Positions 31,780 to 41,678 of a DNA stretch of 64,000 nucleotides are shown here, piece by piece. Source of the stretch: Coix lacryma-jobi var. lacryma-jobi (Eukaryota; Streptophyta; Magnoliopsida; Poales; Poaceae); the NCBI GenBank assembly GCA_009763385.1, contig CM019828.1, positions 28,968,540-29,032,539 on the forward strand, written 5' to 3'. Position 1 is the stretch's first letter, and every line of letters starts with the position of its first letter. The translations under genes were made by a program, and so were the position numbers. The notes under the pieces are model-generated. The model was not told where the DNA came from and searched no databases. It saw only the letters and a list, made by a program, of their open reading frames with translations.

Positions 31780-34472
31780 CCCTGTTGCCGGAAAGGAGTT
31801 TATCACCTTCAGCGACAATAGTAAAGGTAAAGTGTTGTCTCGTGGGTCGGTGCGAGTTAATGAGCACTTTGTGTTGCGTGATGTTGCTCTTGTTTCTAAC
31901 TTGCATTTTAACCTTCTCTCTGTTTCGCAACTCTTTGATGATGACTATGAGATTCGTTTTAATCCGAATCTCAGTCGTATTTTGGATCCTCAGAGCAATC
32001 TTATGTGTTTGATTTCACCCTTTGGAAAAGTCTTTCGCGCGAACTTCTTGGAGTCTTTTGGCATTTCTCATTGTCTTGTGGCTGGACCTTCCTCCTCTGA
32101 TCTTTGGACGTGGCATAGGAGACTTGGACATTTGAGCTTCGACTTGCTTGCAAGACTTAGTTCACTTGGCCTAATCCGAGGATTGCCCAAGTTATCCATG
32201 GAGAAGGATCTTGTTTGCCACTCTTGTAGACATGGGAAGATGGTTGCCGCTCCCCACCATCCAGTGACTCAGGTCATGACCAAACGCCCTGGAGAGCTTT
32301 TGCACATGGACCTTGCTGGTCCAGCTCGGGTGAGCTCGGTTGGGGGGAAGTGGTATGTGCTTGTTGTTGTTGACGACTTTTCGAGATATTCGTGGGTCTT
32401 TTTTTTAGCTGAGAAGACCGAGACTTTCTCCTTTGCTTGCAATCTGATTTTGCGTCTTCAGAACGAGTTCCCTATGAACTCGATGCGAGCTATTAGAAGT
32501 GGTAATGGTTTTGAATTCAAGAATTCGGATTTTGAGAAGTTTTGTAACTCTTTGGGTTTGGAGCATCAGTTTTCTTCCCCCTACACACCGCCACAGAATG
32601 GTGTTGTAGAGAGGAAGAATCGGATCCTTGTAGAGATGGCTAGGACGATGCTCGATGAGCATAGGACTCCTAGGCGATATTGGGCTGAAGCTATGAACAC
32701 TGCATGCTATATTTCCAATCGCATTTTTCTCCGAGCCTTCTTGAAAAAGACTTCTTATTTGTTGCGTTTTGGAAAACAACCCAAAGTGAGTTATTTTAGA
32801 GTTTTTTGTTGCCACTGTTTTATACTTAAGAAAGGCAACTTGGACAAATTTGAGTCTCATTCTTCTGACGGTGTATTTTTGGGTTATGGCACTCACACTC
32901 GAGCCTATCGTGTACTTATCCTTGATACTAACCGAGTCATGGAGACATCCGATGTCACCTTCGACGAGACCATGGTTTGTCCTTCTTCTCGTTTTGAGCG
33001 TGCAGGTGATCATGAGGTTGGTGAGCCTCTTTTTGATGACGAGGACGAGGGTGATGAAGGGATGGATGATCCAACACCACCTCCACCTGCTGAGCCGCAA
33101 GCATCGGCTTCTACTACTACGACTCACGACCCCAACCCCTCTTCGTCGACTACTTGGGGGCCGTGGGATCCACCACCTCAGGCTATGCCTTTTGTACCCG
33201 AGGAGGCACCAACTGCTGTTGAGGGGGAGGTTTCTTCAGCTCGGAAGGCGCCACGACCCATTCAGCGCCAACACCCGCCTCAACAGATGATCGGCAGCAT
33301 CGACGAACGTGTCACTCGGTCAAGGTCACAATAGATCTCTCGCTTTGCTCATTCTGCATTTGTTGCTGATTTTGAACCCCGAGATGTTGGACATGCTTTA
33401 TCTGATCCTGATTGGGTTAATGCCATGCATGAGGAGTTAGAAAATTTTGAAAGAAATCAGGTTTGGGTTTTGGTTCCACCACCTCCTGAGTGTCACCCTA
33501 TTGGTACAAAATGGGTTTTCAAAAACAAACAAGGAGAGGATGGTCACATTGTAAGAAATAAGGCCAGACTTGTAGCCCAGGGGTATAGTCAGAAGAAGGG
33601 GATAGACTATAAGGAGACTTTTGCTCCTGTAGCTCGTTTGGAGGCAATTAGGATACTCTTGGCTTTTGTTGCATCCAAAGGGTTTAAACTTTTTCAAATG
33701 GATGTCAAGAGTGCCTTCTTAAACGGCTACATAGAAGAAGAGGTGTATGTGAAACAACCCCCTAGTTTTGAAAATCCTAAGTTTCCAAACCATGTTTTTA
33801 AACTTCACAAAGCTTTATATGGTTTGAAACAAGCCCTAGAGCCTGGTATGATAGGTTGAAAACCTTTTTGCTTCCTAAGGGTTTTAAAATGGGATGTGTG
33901 GATAAAACACTCTTTCTCCTCAAGCAAGGCAATGACACTCTCTTGGTCCAGATTTACGTGGATGATATCATTTTCGGTGGTTCTTCTCACGCTTTGGTTG
34001 CCAAGTTTGCAGATCTTATGAGCAGGGAGTTTGAGATAAGATTGATGGGCGAGTTGACATTATTTCTTGGATTGCAAATCAAGCAATCCCGAGAGGGGAC
34101 GTTTGTGCACCAGGGCAAGTATACCAAGGACATCCTGAAGAAGTTCGGTATGGGTGAGGCCAAGCCTCTTCCAACACCGATGTCGATCACGACGGCCTTG
34201 GATGCGGACAAGGATGGAGAAGCTGTGGACCAGAAGGAGTACCGGAGTATGATCGGGTCGCTGCTGTACCTGACGGCGACAGGCCCGGACATCCAGTTCA
34301 CAGTGTGTCTTTGTGCACGATTTTAGTCATCGCCGCGCACTTCTCACCGTCAGGCAGTCAAGCGCATTATGAGGTACTTATGCTTCACACCTGAGTTTGG
34401 GATTTGGTATTCTGCTTCCTCCACCCTTTCCCTTTGCGGTTATTTGATGCCGATTTTGTTGGTTGCCGATTA
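31751..34472 (+). pseudogene. pol: Pol of A2 internal region d, mosaic and truncated
   Basis: Protease lacks its DSG active site because of the 295-bp deletion. Integrase keeps the HHCC finger, but the second catalytic Asp is Gly (RSGNG, codon 32501). RT keeps YVDD (33955-33966). RNase H is cut at 34472 by element D. Further breaks are TAG 33332, a one-base deletion near 33835 (ALEPGMIG in place of APRAWYD), TAG 34324 and a one-base deletion near 34445. Up to about 33030 it matches copy c; from about 33050 it matches copy a, including the shared TAG 34324/10946. Confidence 0.88.
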
Positions 34473-35811
34473 TGAGGTAGAGAAGCATGGCTTTGCTACC
34501 TAACGAGATGCGACAAACCGACCAAGCAAAGGGAAGGAACCGACACGTTCGGACACCACGACAGCTCGCCAGAAGGATCTGCGCGAGAATTAGGGCAAAA
34601 ACGTGGTTAGACTTGCATGAATGGGTGGTTGAGGCATTGCGTCGAACACCTTGGGGGCAGCGCTTATGAAGAAGGTGGTGGTGCTCACTACGTAGGGTTT
34701 GGCTAGCCGAGGAGTTGCTTGCCGGTGAAGAGAGTTGACGGGGACGAGGATCACAACCGTTGTGGAGCAGAGCGCCGGCGAGGAGCGGCTCCGGCGAGAT
34801 GAGCGCCAGCGGGGTGGAGCTATGGCTCGGGGACGGCGTGCGGCGGCGCTGGCGTGGTGAGGAGGCAGCGTGGGCGCGGGCGCGAGCGTCGGGGTGGCAC
34901 GGGGGAAGAGCGGCAAGGGCGCGACGCGGCGACCGGAGTGGGACGCGGCGGCGCGGCGGTCGGAGGGCGGTGGCGCGGGGTAGGGCACGGCGGCAGGGGA
35001 CAGGATGAAAGGATAGGATGGGGTGGCCCACATGTCGGTTGAAAGAACTTAAAGCGCCCCTTAAGTTGCGACCCGACGCTCCGAGGCTTAACCGGACGCA
35101 CGAAGCCCCAGCGTACGGTCACGAATAGAGAGCTCCTGGAACGCATTTTTGCCGATCAGACGCGTCCTGTCAATGACGACCGGACGCGCCCAGCGTCCGA
35201 TCAGACTTCGACCATCGACCGGACGCACCCATAATCTCATGACCAGACGCGCCGATGACACTGTTCATCCTGCGCGCAAATTGCCCTGACCGGGCGCACC
35301 TGGCGAGTCCGGTCGCAGCGTCCGGTCACAGGGAAACCCTTGTTTTGACTCGATTTTTCGCGCCGACTGCTCCAACCAAGTTCCAACTCAAATAAGATGC
35401 AAATAAACACCAGTTGGAACCTAGTGGAGTGACCTCACTCAAACCCTCAAAATTTTTTAAACATTTTTCCATAGGCTAATTTAGTTTTCTAGATAAAATA
35501 GGCAATAAAACTTCGAGGAGACAACGTGTGGCCACCAAAACTAGGGGTCTCAACCATTAGGAGCCTCAAATGCTCTCTCTAGCGGTGGATGAACACGGCG
35601 GTTGCTCAAAACTTAACCGAAAAGAAACGACAAAGCAACAAACATGCATATGCATTGCGGTACGAAATTTGAATCTAGGTTGCTTGTCAAGTTTGCTCAT
35701 GGGTAAGCTTCTTCACATGCTTTTTAGGTCGGTTATCTTAACCATGTCTGACAAGCCTATGTGCATAGCATAATTTAGACATGGCATATTATACAATGCA
35801 ATGCAAAGACA
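34473..35811 (-). repeat. 3' LTR of element D
   Basis: 1339 bp. On the minus strand it starts TGTCTTTGCATTGC at 35811 and ends CTACCTCA at 34473. An AT-rich U3 part (35360-35811) is followed by an ACCGGACGC-type array (35070-35335), then a GC-rich leader-like segment (34690-35010). Borders rest on the TG/CA ends, the purine tract and the break in the A2 pol. Open frames in the GC-rich part show no recognisable domain. Confidence 0.72.
35070..35335. repeat. ACCGGACGC array in the D LTR, inverted relative to family A
   Basis: About ten ACCGGACGC or GCGTCCGGT copies with variants. On the plus strand 35111-35175 aligns by eye with 3651-3715 of family-A LTR a: both read CGGTCAC, then AGAGAGCTCC, a short T-rich spacer, and GACGCGTCC. 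Family A there is plus-strand while D is minus-strand, so the module has opposite orientation in the two families. Confidence 0.7.
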
Positions 35812-35820
35812 ACCCCCTTT
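35812..35820 (-). other. Polypurine tract of element D
   Basis: AAAGGGGGT on the minus strand. It overlaps the last base of the pol stop codon and lies directly against the LTR, so D has essentially no region between pol and LTR. Confidence 0.75.
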
Positions 35821-38800
35821 CACCTTTTGACAAAGTTACTTAGATCAAGCACATTAAGCTCACTTCGCAATCTACAAAGGGTGTTCTCATCTAGGGGTTT
35901 TGTGAAGATATCCGCCAATTGATCTTCGGTTCTAACTCCCTCTAAGGATATATCTTCCTTGGAAACATGATCTCTAAGAAAGTGATGGCGAATATCTATG
36001 TGCTTTGTGCGAGAGTGTTGAACCGGGTTGTTAGCAAGCTTAACCGCGCTCTCATTGTCACACAACAAAGGTACCCTTTCTAGAACTACACCATAGTCTA
36101 AAAGGGTTTGTTTCATGTAAAGAATTTGTGCACAACAAGCACCCGCGGCTATGTATTCCGCCTCGGTGGTAGACAAGGCCGCACTATTTTGCTTCTTTGA
36201 ACTCCATGAAACTAGTGATCTCCCAAGCAAATGGCACCCTCCAGATGTGCTTTTTCGATCTACTTTGCAACCCGCGTAATCCGAATTGGAATACCCAACG
36301 AGTTGGAAGTTAGCTCCTTTGGGATACCAAAGGCCAATAATTGGGGTGTGCTTTAGGTACCTAAGGATTCTCTTCACCGCTATGACATGTGATTCCCTAG
36401 GATCGGCTTGAAAGCGAGCACACATGCACACACTAAACATGATGTCGGGCCTAGATGCGGTCAAATATAACAAGCTACCAATCATAGAGCGGTAGAAAGT
36501 TTGATCAACCGGGTTACCTCCCACATCTAGGTCGAGATGTCCGTTTGTTGGCATTGGAGTCTTGATAGGCTTGCAATCATCCATGTTGAAGCACTTGAGG
36601 AGGTCTTTTGTATACTTTTCTTGAGATATGAAAGTCCCCTCCTTCAATTGCTTGACTTGGAAGCCTAGGAAGAATGTGAGCTCTCCAATCATGGACATTT
36701 CGAACTCCTTCGACATCAAGTCACCAAATTCCTTGCAATAGGCTTCATTTGTTGACCCGAAGATGATGCCATCAACGTAGACTTGACAAATGAAGATCTC
36801 TCCATCAAGCTTCTTGGTGAATAGTGTGGTGTCGACCTTCCCAATGGTGAAGCCCTTCTCAATGAGGAAGTCCCGGAGGTGCTCATACCATGCTCTTGGG
36901 GCTTGCTTGAGCCCATATAGCGCCTTGGACAACCTATAAACATGATTAGGATATCTAGGGTCTTCAAACCCGGGAGGTTGATCAACATAGACTAGTTCAT
37001 TTATGAAGCCATTTAAAAATGCACTTTTCACATCCATTTGATATAATTTAATGTCATGATGTGATGCATATGCAAGGAGGATACGGATGGCTTCGAGTCT
37101 TGCAACCGGTGCAAAGGTCTCTCCAAAATCCAAACCTTCAACTTGAGAGAACCCCTTTGCCACTAGCCTTGCCATGTTTCTAACAACCTTGCCTTGATCA
37201 TCTTGCTTGTTCCTAAACACCCATTTTGTTCCAATGACTCTTGCGCCTTTGGGTCGCTCTTCAAGTTTCCAAACTTGGTTGCGAGTGAAGTTGTTTAGTT
37301 CTTCATGCATAGCATTCACCCAATCCGGATCACCTAGAGCTTCATCTACAATGGCAGGCTCAACAAGAGACACAAAGGAGTGATGTTCAATAAATAAAGC
37401 AAGTTTTTGAGATCGAGTCATTACACCCCTTGTTGGACTCCCTATGATGAGATCTTGAGGATGAGCTTGTAGTAGAGGAGTAGTTCTTTGATCAACCACT
37501 TGAGGGGCCGCTCGTGGAGCATCAACATCTTGAGCTTGTACCACCATTTGATCATGGGAGACATGAGTATCTTCAAATGGATCCCTCCCATCTTTGTCAT
37601 CAACATGTGGTACATTGGATGAGGATGGCTTGTCAATGACTTGCACATCATCATCATCATCTTTAGGCTTGATGGCTCCAACCGGCATGTTCTTCATTGC
37701 TTCCCTCAATGGTTCATCACCTACATCATCAAGATTTTCATGCTCTCCTTGAGAGCCATTAGATTCAACGAATTCCACGTCATATGTTTCTTCTACCATC
37801 CCGGTGGCATATGCTTTGGACTTCAATGAGTAACCAACAAGAAAACCAATATCACATCGGCGTTGGAACTTCCCTAGGTGTTGGCGCTTCTTGTAGATGT
37901 AGCATTTGCACCCAAACACTCTAAAGAAAGATATGTCCAGCTTCTTGTTGTTGAGTAGCTCATAGGGGGTCTTTCCAAGGAGACGATGGGGGAACAATCG
38001 ATTTGATGCATAGCAAGCGGTGTTGATTGCTTCCGCCCAAAATCTTTCCAGTGTAGTTACTCATCTAACATAGTCCTTGCTAGGGTGATTAGAGTCCGGT
38101 TCTTCCTCTCAACTACCCCCATTTTGTTGTGGTGTATATGTTGCGGAGACTTCATGCTTGATCCCAACTTCATCACAATATTCCTCAATATGGGTGTTGT
38201 CAAATTCTCTTCCATTATCACTTCTAATCTTTTTGATCTTCAAGTCAAACTCATTTTGGGCTCTCTTGGCAAACTTCTTGAACGAAGGGGTTGCTTCGGA
38301 TTTGTCATGAAGAAAGAATACCCAAGTGTATCTCGAATAATCATCAACAATCACTAGGCAATAGAGATTTCCTCCTAAGCTAGCATATGTAGTTGGCCCA
38401 AATAGATCCATGTGAAGTAGCTCTAACTCTCTTGATGTTGATACAAAGGCTTTGGTTGGATGAGTGTTTGCAACTTGCTTGCCGGCTTGACATGCACTAC
38501 ACAATTTGTCCTTCTCAAATTTGACATCCTTCAAGCCCCTAACCAAATCCTTCTTCAATAGCTTGTTGAGAGTGTTCATTCCAACATGTGCCAATCTTCT
38601 ATGCCATAACCAACCAAGTGATTGCTTAGTGAACAAACATGTCTTCAAGTTGGCTTCTTCGGAGGTGAAATCCACTAGATAGAGATTGTTGTATCTAAAG
38701 CCCTTGAATATCACTTGTGTATCATCTTTCTTGGTCACAACCACTTCCTTGTCGGTGAACAAACATTGAAAGCCAAGATCACATAGTTGCCCAACGGATA

Positions 38801-39032
38801 GCAAGTTGAAGCTCAATGATGCAACTAGAAGTACATTGGAGATGGTATGATCATTTGAAATTGACACTTTGCCCAATCCCTTGACATTGCCCTTTGAGTT
38901 GTCACCAAATGTAATCTTTTCTTGGTCATTGACATTCTCTTCTAGTGAGGTGAACATCCGGGGATCACCGGTCATATGTTGTGTGCAACCACTATCAATC
39001 ACCCAATGAGATCCACCAGTCTTGTAGTTCAC
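35820..39032 (-). pseudogene. pol: Pol of element D
   Basis: It opens with GTG AAC at 39032 just after a pol-frame TAG (39033-39035). Protease WVIDSGCTQHMTGD and integrase (WLWHRRLAHVG, LCSACQAGK; MDLFGP, IRSDNG) come first. An extra G in the run at about 38120 breaks the frame just before the catalytic Glu. From 37997 a 725-codon open frame covers integrase C-terminus, RT and RNase H (STTEAEYIA, DQLADIFTKPLDE). The RT catalytic motif is YVDG (36768-36779) where YVDD is expected, which should abolish activity. It is otherwise well preserved. Confidence 0.9.
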
Positions 39033-39051
39033 CTACACACACAAGAAATCA
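39033..39051 (-). promoter_or_regulatory. gag/pol junction of D with acceptor-like AG
   Basis: Gag stops TGA at 39051-39049. TTTCTTGTGTGTGTAG follows and ends at 39033, and the pol frame starts on the next base with GTGAAC. This is a strong-looking plant 3' splice site whose TAG is also the last stop in the pol frame, the same design as in family A. Confidence 0.5.
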
Positions 39052-39836
39052 AGCTTGAGCTTTTGGGACCCAAACTTGTTGCGGTCCCTTAATCTTCTCT
39101 ACTAGTGACTTAGCAACCCAAATTTGCTTTGGCCTATTATTGTTAGGAGGCCCCATGAACATGACTTTCATCTTGCCACTAGAGTCTTGTCTAAGCATGT
39201 AGTGAGCATTGAAAGCAAAGGTCCTAGCATGCTTGGGCAAGGGTGTAGGTTTAGGCTCTTCACAATTATGAGCAAAGTGTCCTTCCTTTCCACACTCATA
39301 GCATCTTCCAATCTTCTTCTTCTTTGGATTTGTGATGCTCTTGCGTTGCTTCGTCTTCTCTTCAAGAAATCCAATACTATTTCTATTTGTCTTCATCACG
39401 GTGTTCATGAGTAGCTCACTTTGAAGACATTGCCCCTTGGTGAATTTCTTCAACCCGGTGGTGAGGTGCTCCTTCTCTTTCTTGAGCTTGTCATTCTCTT
39501 GTTGGAGCTCTAATTGAGATGGTGTCATCTTGTAATATCTCTCCATCTTCAATCTCTTGTTCTCTTCTTTTAGCATGTCTAGCTCAAGTGACATGCTATA
39601 CTCATCATCTTGGGTCTCAACAATGACTTGCTTTGTGGTTGCAAGCTTCTCTAGATCAATCTTGAGCTTTGCATTCTCATTCTTGATCTTGACATAATCA
39701 TCATAGTGATCGGCCACAACCACATTCTTGCCCTTGCCATTAGCTCTTTGCTCATCATGCTCACTAACTAAGTCCTCACAAGATGTTGCTATGTCACACT
39801 TAACAACAAGGTTAGGAGCATCATGTGTCTCATGTG
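39049..39836 (-). pseudogene. gag: Gag of element D, C-terminal piece
   Basis: It continues the middle piece (51543-52205) across element T. It is a long coiled-coil-like Lys/Glu/Leu-rich stretch, then the CCHC knuckle CYECGKEGHFAHNC near 39290, and a tail ending VWVPKAQA. The first residues of the open frame upstream of 39836 belong to the T LTR and are not Gag. No stop was seen in this piece. Confidence 0.85.
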
Positions 39837-40272
39837 TGTCGGTGTTTGTTGACCGGCAACTCGTCTTGAGTAATATCAGACGATTTGTTCGGTGGGGATC
39901 GGCGTTCGTAGGACTCGGCGAGTACACGGGGACAGCGATTTATACTGGTTCAGGCCGCTAAATAGCATAATACCTTACGTCTAGTGCGGCGTGTGCCTCG
40001 TGTATTGTTATGATTCAATGTTCGATTATCTAGGACCTGCGCCCGGTTCCCCTTATATATCCGGGTGAGCCTCAGCGCAGACCGAGTCCTAGCCGGTTAC
40101 AACAGTGGAGTCCTATTCTAATTACAGGACTTCCTTTTATAATTCAGCTAAGGTACAAACTAGAGTCCTAATCCAAGTACATTGTGTTACAAGTCTTCGG
40201 ATCTCTAAAAGCCATCCCAGTTTAGTCGGAGTAATCATCCATAGATGATATCTCTGACATCCTGGTCTGTCA
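39837..40272 (-). repeat. 3' LTR of T
   Basis: 436 bp, plus-strand ends TGTCGGTG and TCTGTCA. The adjacent minus-strand purine tract at 40273-40285 (GAGCTCGGGGGCT) shows this is the 3' LTR. Confidence 0.93.
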
Positions 40273-40285
40273 AGCCCCCGAGCTC
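40273..40285 (-). other. Polypurine tract of T
   Basis: GAGCTCGGGGGCT on the minus strand, directly before the LTR start TGACAGACC. Confidence 0.75.
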
Positions 40286-41678
40286 TTCATCATTTCTTCA
40301 CGATGTTACCTTCTAGTTTCTTCTTGAGAATCTCCGAGTAATGTCCTGAGAAATCTTGAAGTGCTCCGAGAATAAAGAAATTCCATGGTGTGCGTTTTTT
40401 ACAAAAAGTGCACCCATAGGGTGTAACCCCCGAGCCTCTTGTTATTTATAATAACTTTGAGGATCTTTGGAGCCCTTTCCGAGTAAATCTTGAATAAGAA
40501 AAAACATTTCCTTTATAGATTATACCCTGCAGCCCCCGAGCCTGAGTTCCGAGTACCATAGTAGTCGGTTCTCGGGGTCTTCTAAATGAAGCCATTAGGT
40601 AATCTATTAAGGTCTTGAGGAGTCGGAATATGACACCAATCTGTTGCATAAACCGTCCGAGTAATAATTGTTCAGCTTCAGGTGGGTAATGTTTTCAACA
40701 AACATCCCGTATCACCCCCCACTGAATAAAAATTACCACGAGGCCAGCAATTATTGACCAGTGACTGTTCCAGCTGTGCGCAATAATGATGTTTGTTGTT
40801 TTCTGCAACTGTAAACTTTGTCGTCTTCGTCTTGAAGTGCGTGTGAGAATCAGCTCTGTTACCCATACCGAGCTTCACATGCACCACAGTACATTGGTTG
40901 AATTATTGGTCCAGCAATCACTCTTGTTGATGAACCTGGTCTATAGACCCAGAAGAAACCGCCAATAAATACCCTGCCTGGGAAGCAAAGAGCTCATATC
41001 TTTCGAGAGTGTAGAACTTCTTATTAGTTCCATGGGTATTGTAATAGCAGTAGCTGAGATGATCGAGCCCCCGGGTGTCTTCCTTCTGTAGAATAGATGA
41101 AGTGCCTAGAAGAACTCTTGTGAAAGGACCATCCGTTAGGGTGGTTTCCAAGTGGTCGCGAGCAGAGGGACACAGAGGTGCGCCTAGAAGAACTCTTGTG
41201 ACTACCACTCATAGATAACCTCGGAGTCACAGGTTGTCAAAAGGGCGGCGAGGGTGATGGTCTTCCCCGAGTTCCTTGAGTACTGGGGTGGTACCAAAGA
41301 CCCACCTTGGGATGCACTGAAAAGATAGTGTCTACCCAAGGTTCTGTGTCTGCTTTACTTCGTCTCACTGAACCCGGTCCTTGGTGCAATATGCATCAAG
41401 GCTATGTACCTTGAATTCACTAGAGTAGCGTTTTACACCTTGATTGTACTTCTGATGAAAGTTGCTATATCTCAAGATGTTTCTATGCATCTCTGTTGTA
41501 ATTCCGAGTAATAATAACAAAGATCCGGGTACTTGGAATATTTTCCGAGTCCTCTGTCTTGTTTCCCGAGCACTAAATGTATCTTGCGGAAGGAAAACTT
41601 GTCTGTTTACTGTTCCTGTTCTCTGTCTCTGATGCCGTCTGACACGTGTTCCCAGCCATTAGGGTTACAGACATTGCC
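40286..41678. other. Spacer between 3' LTR of T and the antisense gene
   Basis: About 1.4 kb without a convincing reading frame. It would hold the promoter and leader of the antisense gene; no clear TATA box was picked out. TCCGAGTA(A/C) recurs here at about 40333, 40479, 40549, 40657 and 41503, and further copies lie downstream. Confidence 0.5.

Larger units (their letters stand above)
17031..34472 (+). mobile_element. Copia element A2 (LTR-internal-LTR-internal, open at right)
   Basis: The parts are LTR c 17031-19869, internal c 19870-27352, LTR d 27353-29310, and internal d 29311-34472. It begins cleanly with TGCGGACACATGGG inside the gag of A1 and is interrupted at 34472 by element D. 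Gags c and d share two deletions and one stop, so they descend from one already broken copy. The 3' half of internal d instead resembles internal a of A1. Confidence 0.82.

Noticed and set aside
34590..35033. Pro/Ala/Arg-rich frames in the GC-rich part of the D LTR
   Set aside because: Low complexity and open in several frames on both strands; better explained as an LTR leader than as a captured gene, though gene capture cannot be excluded without a search.
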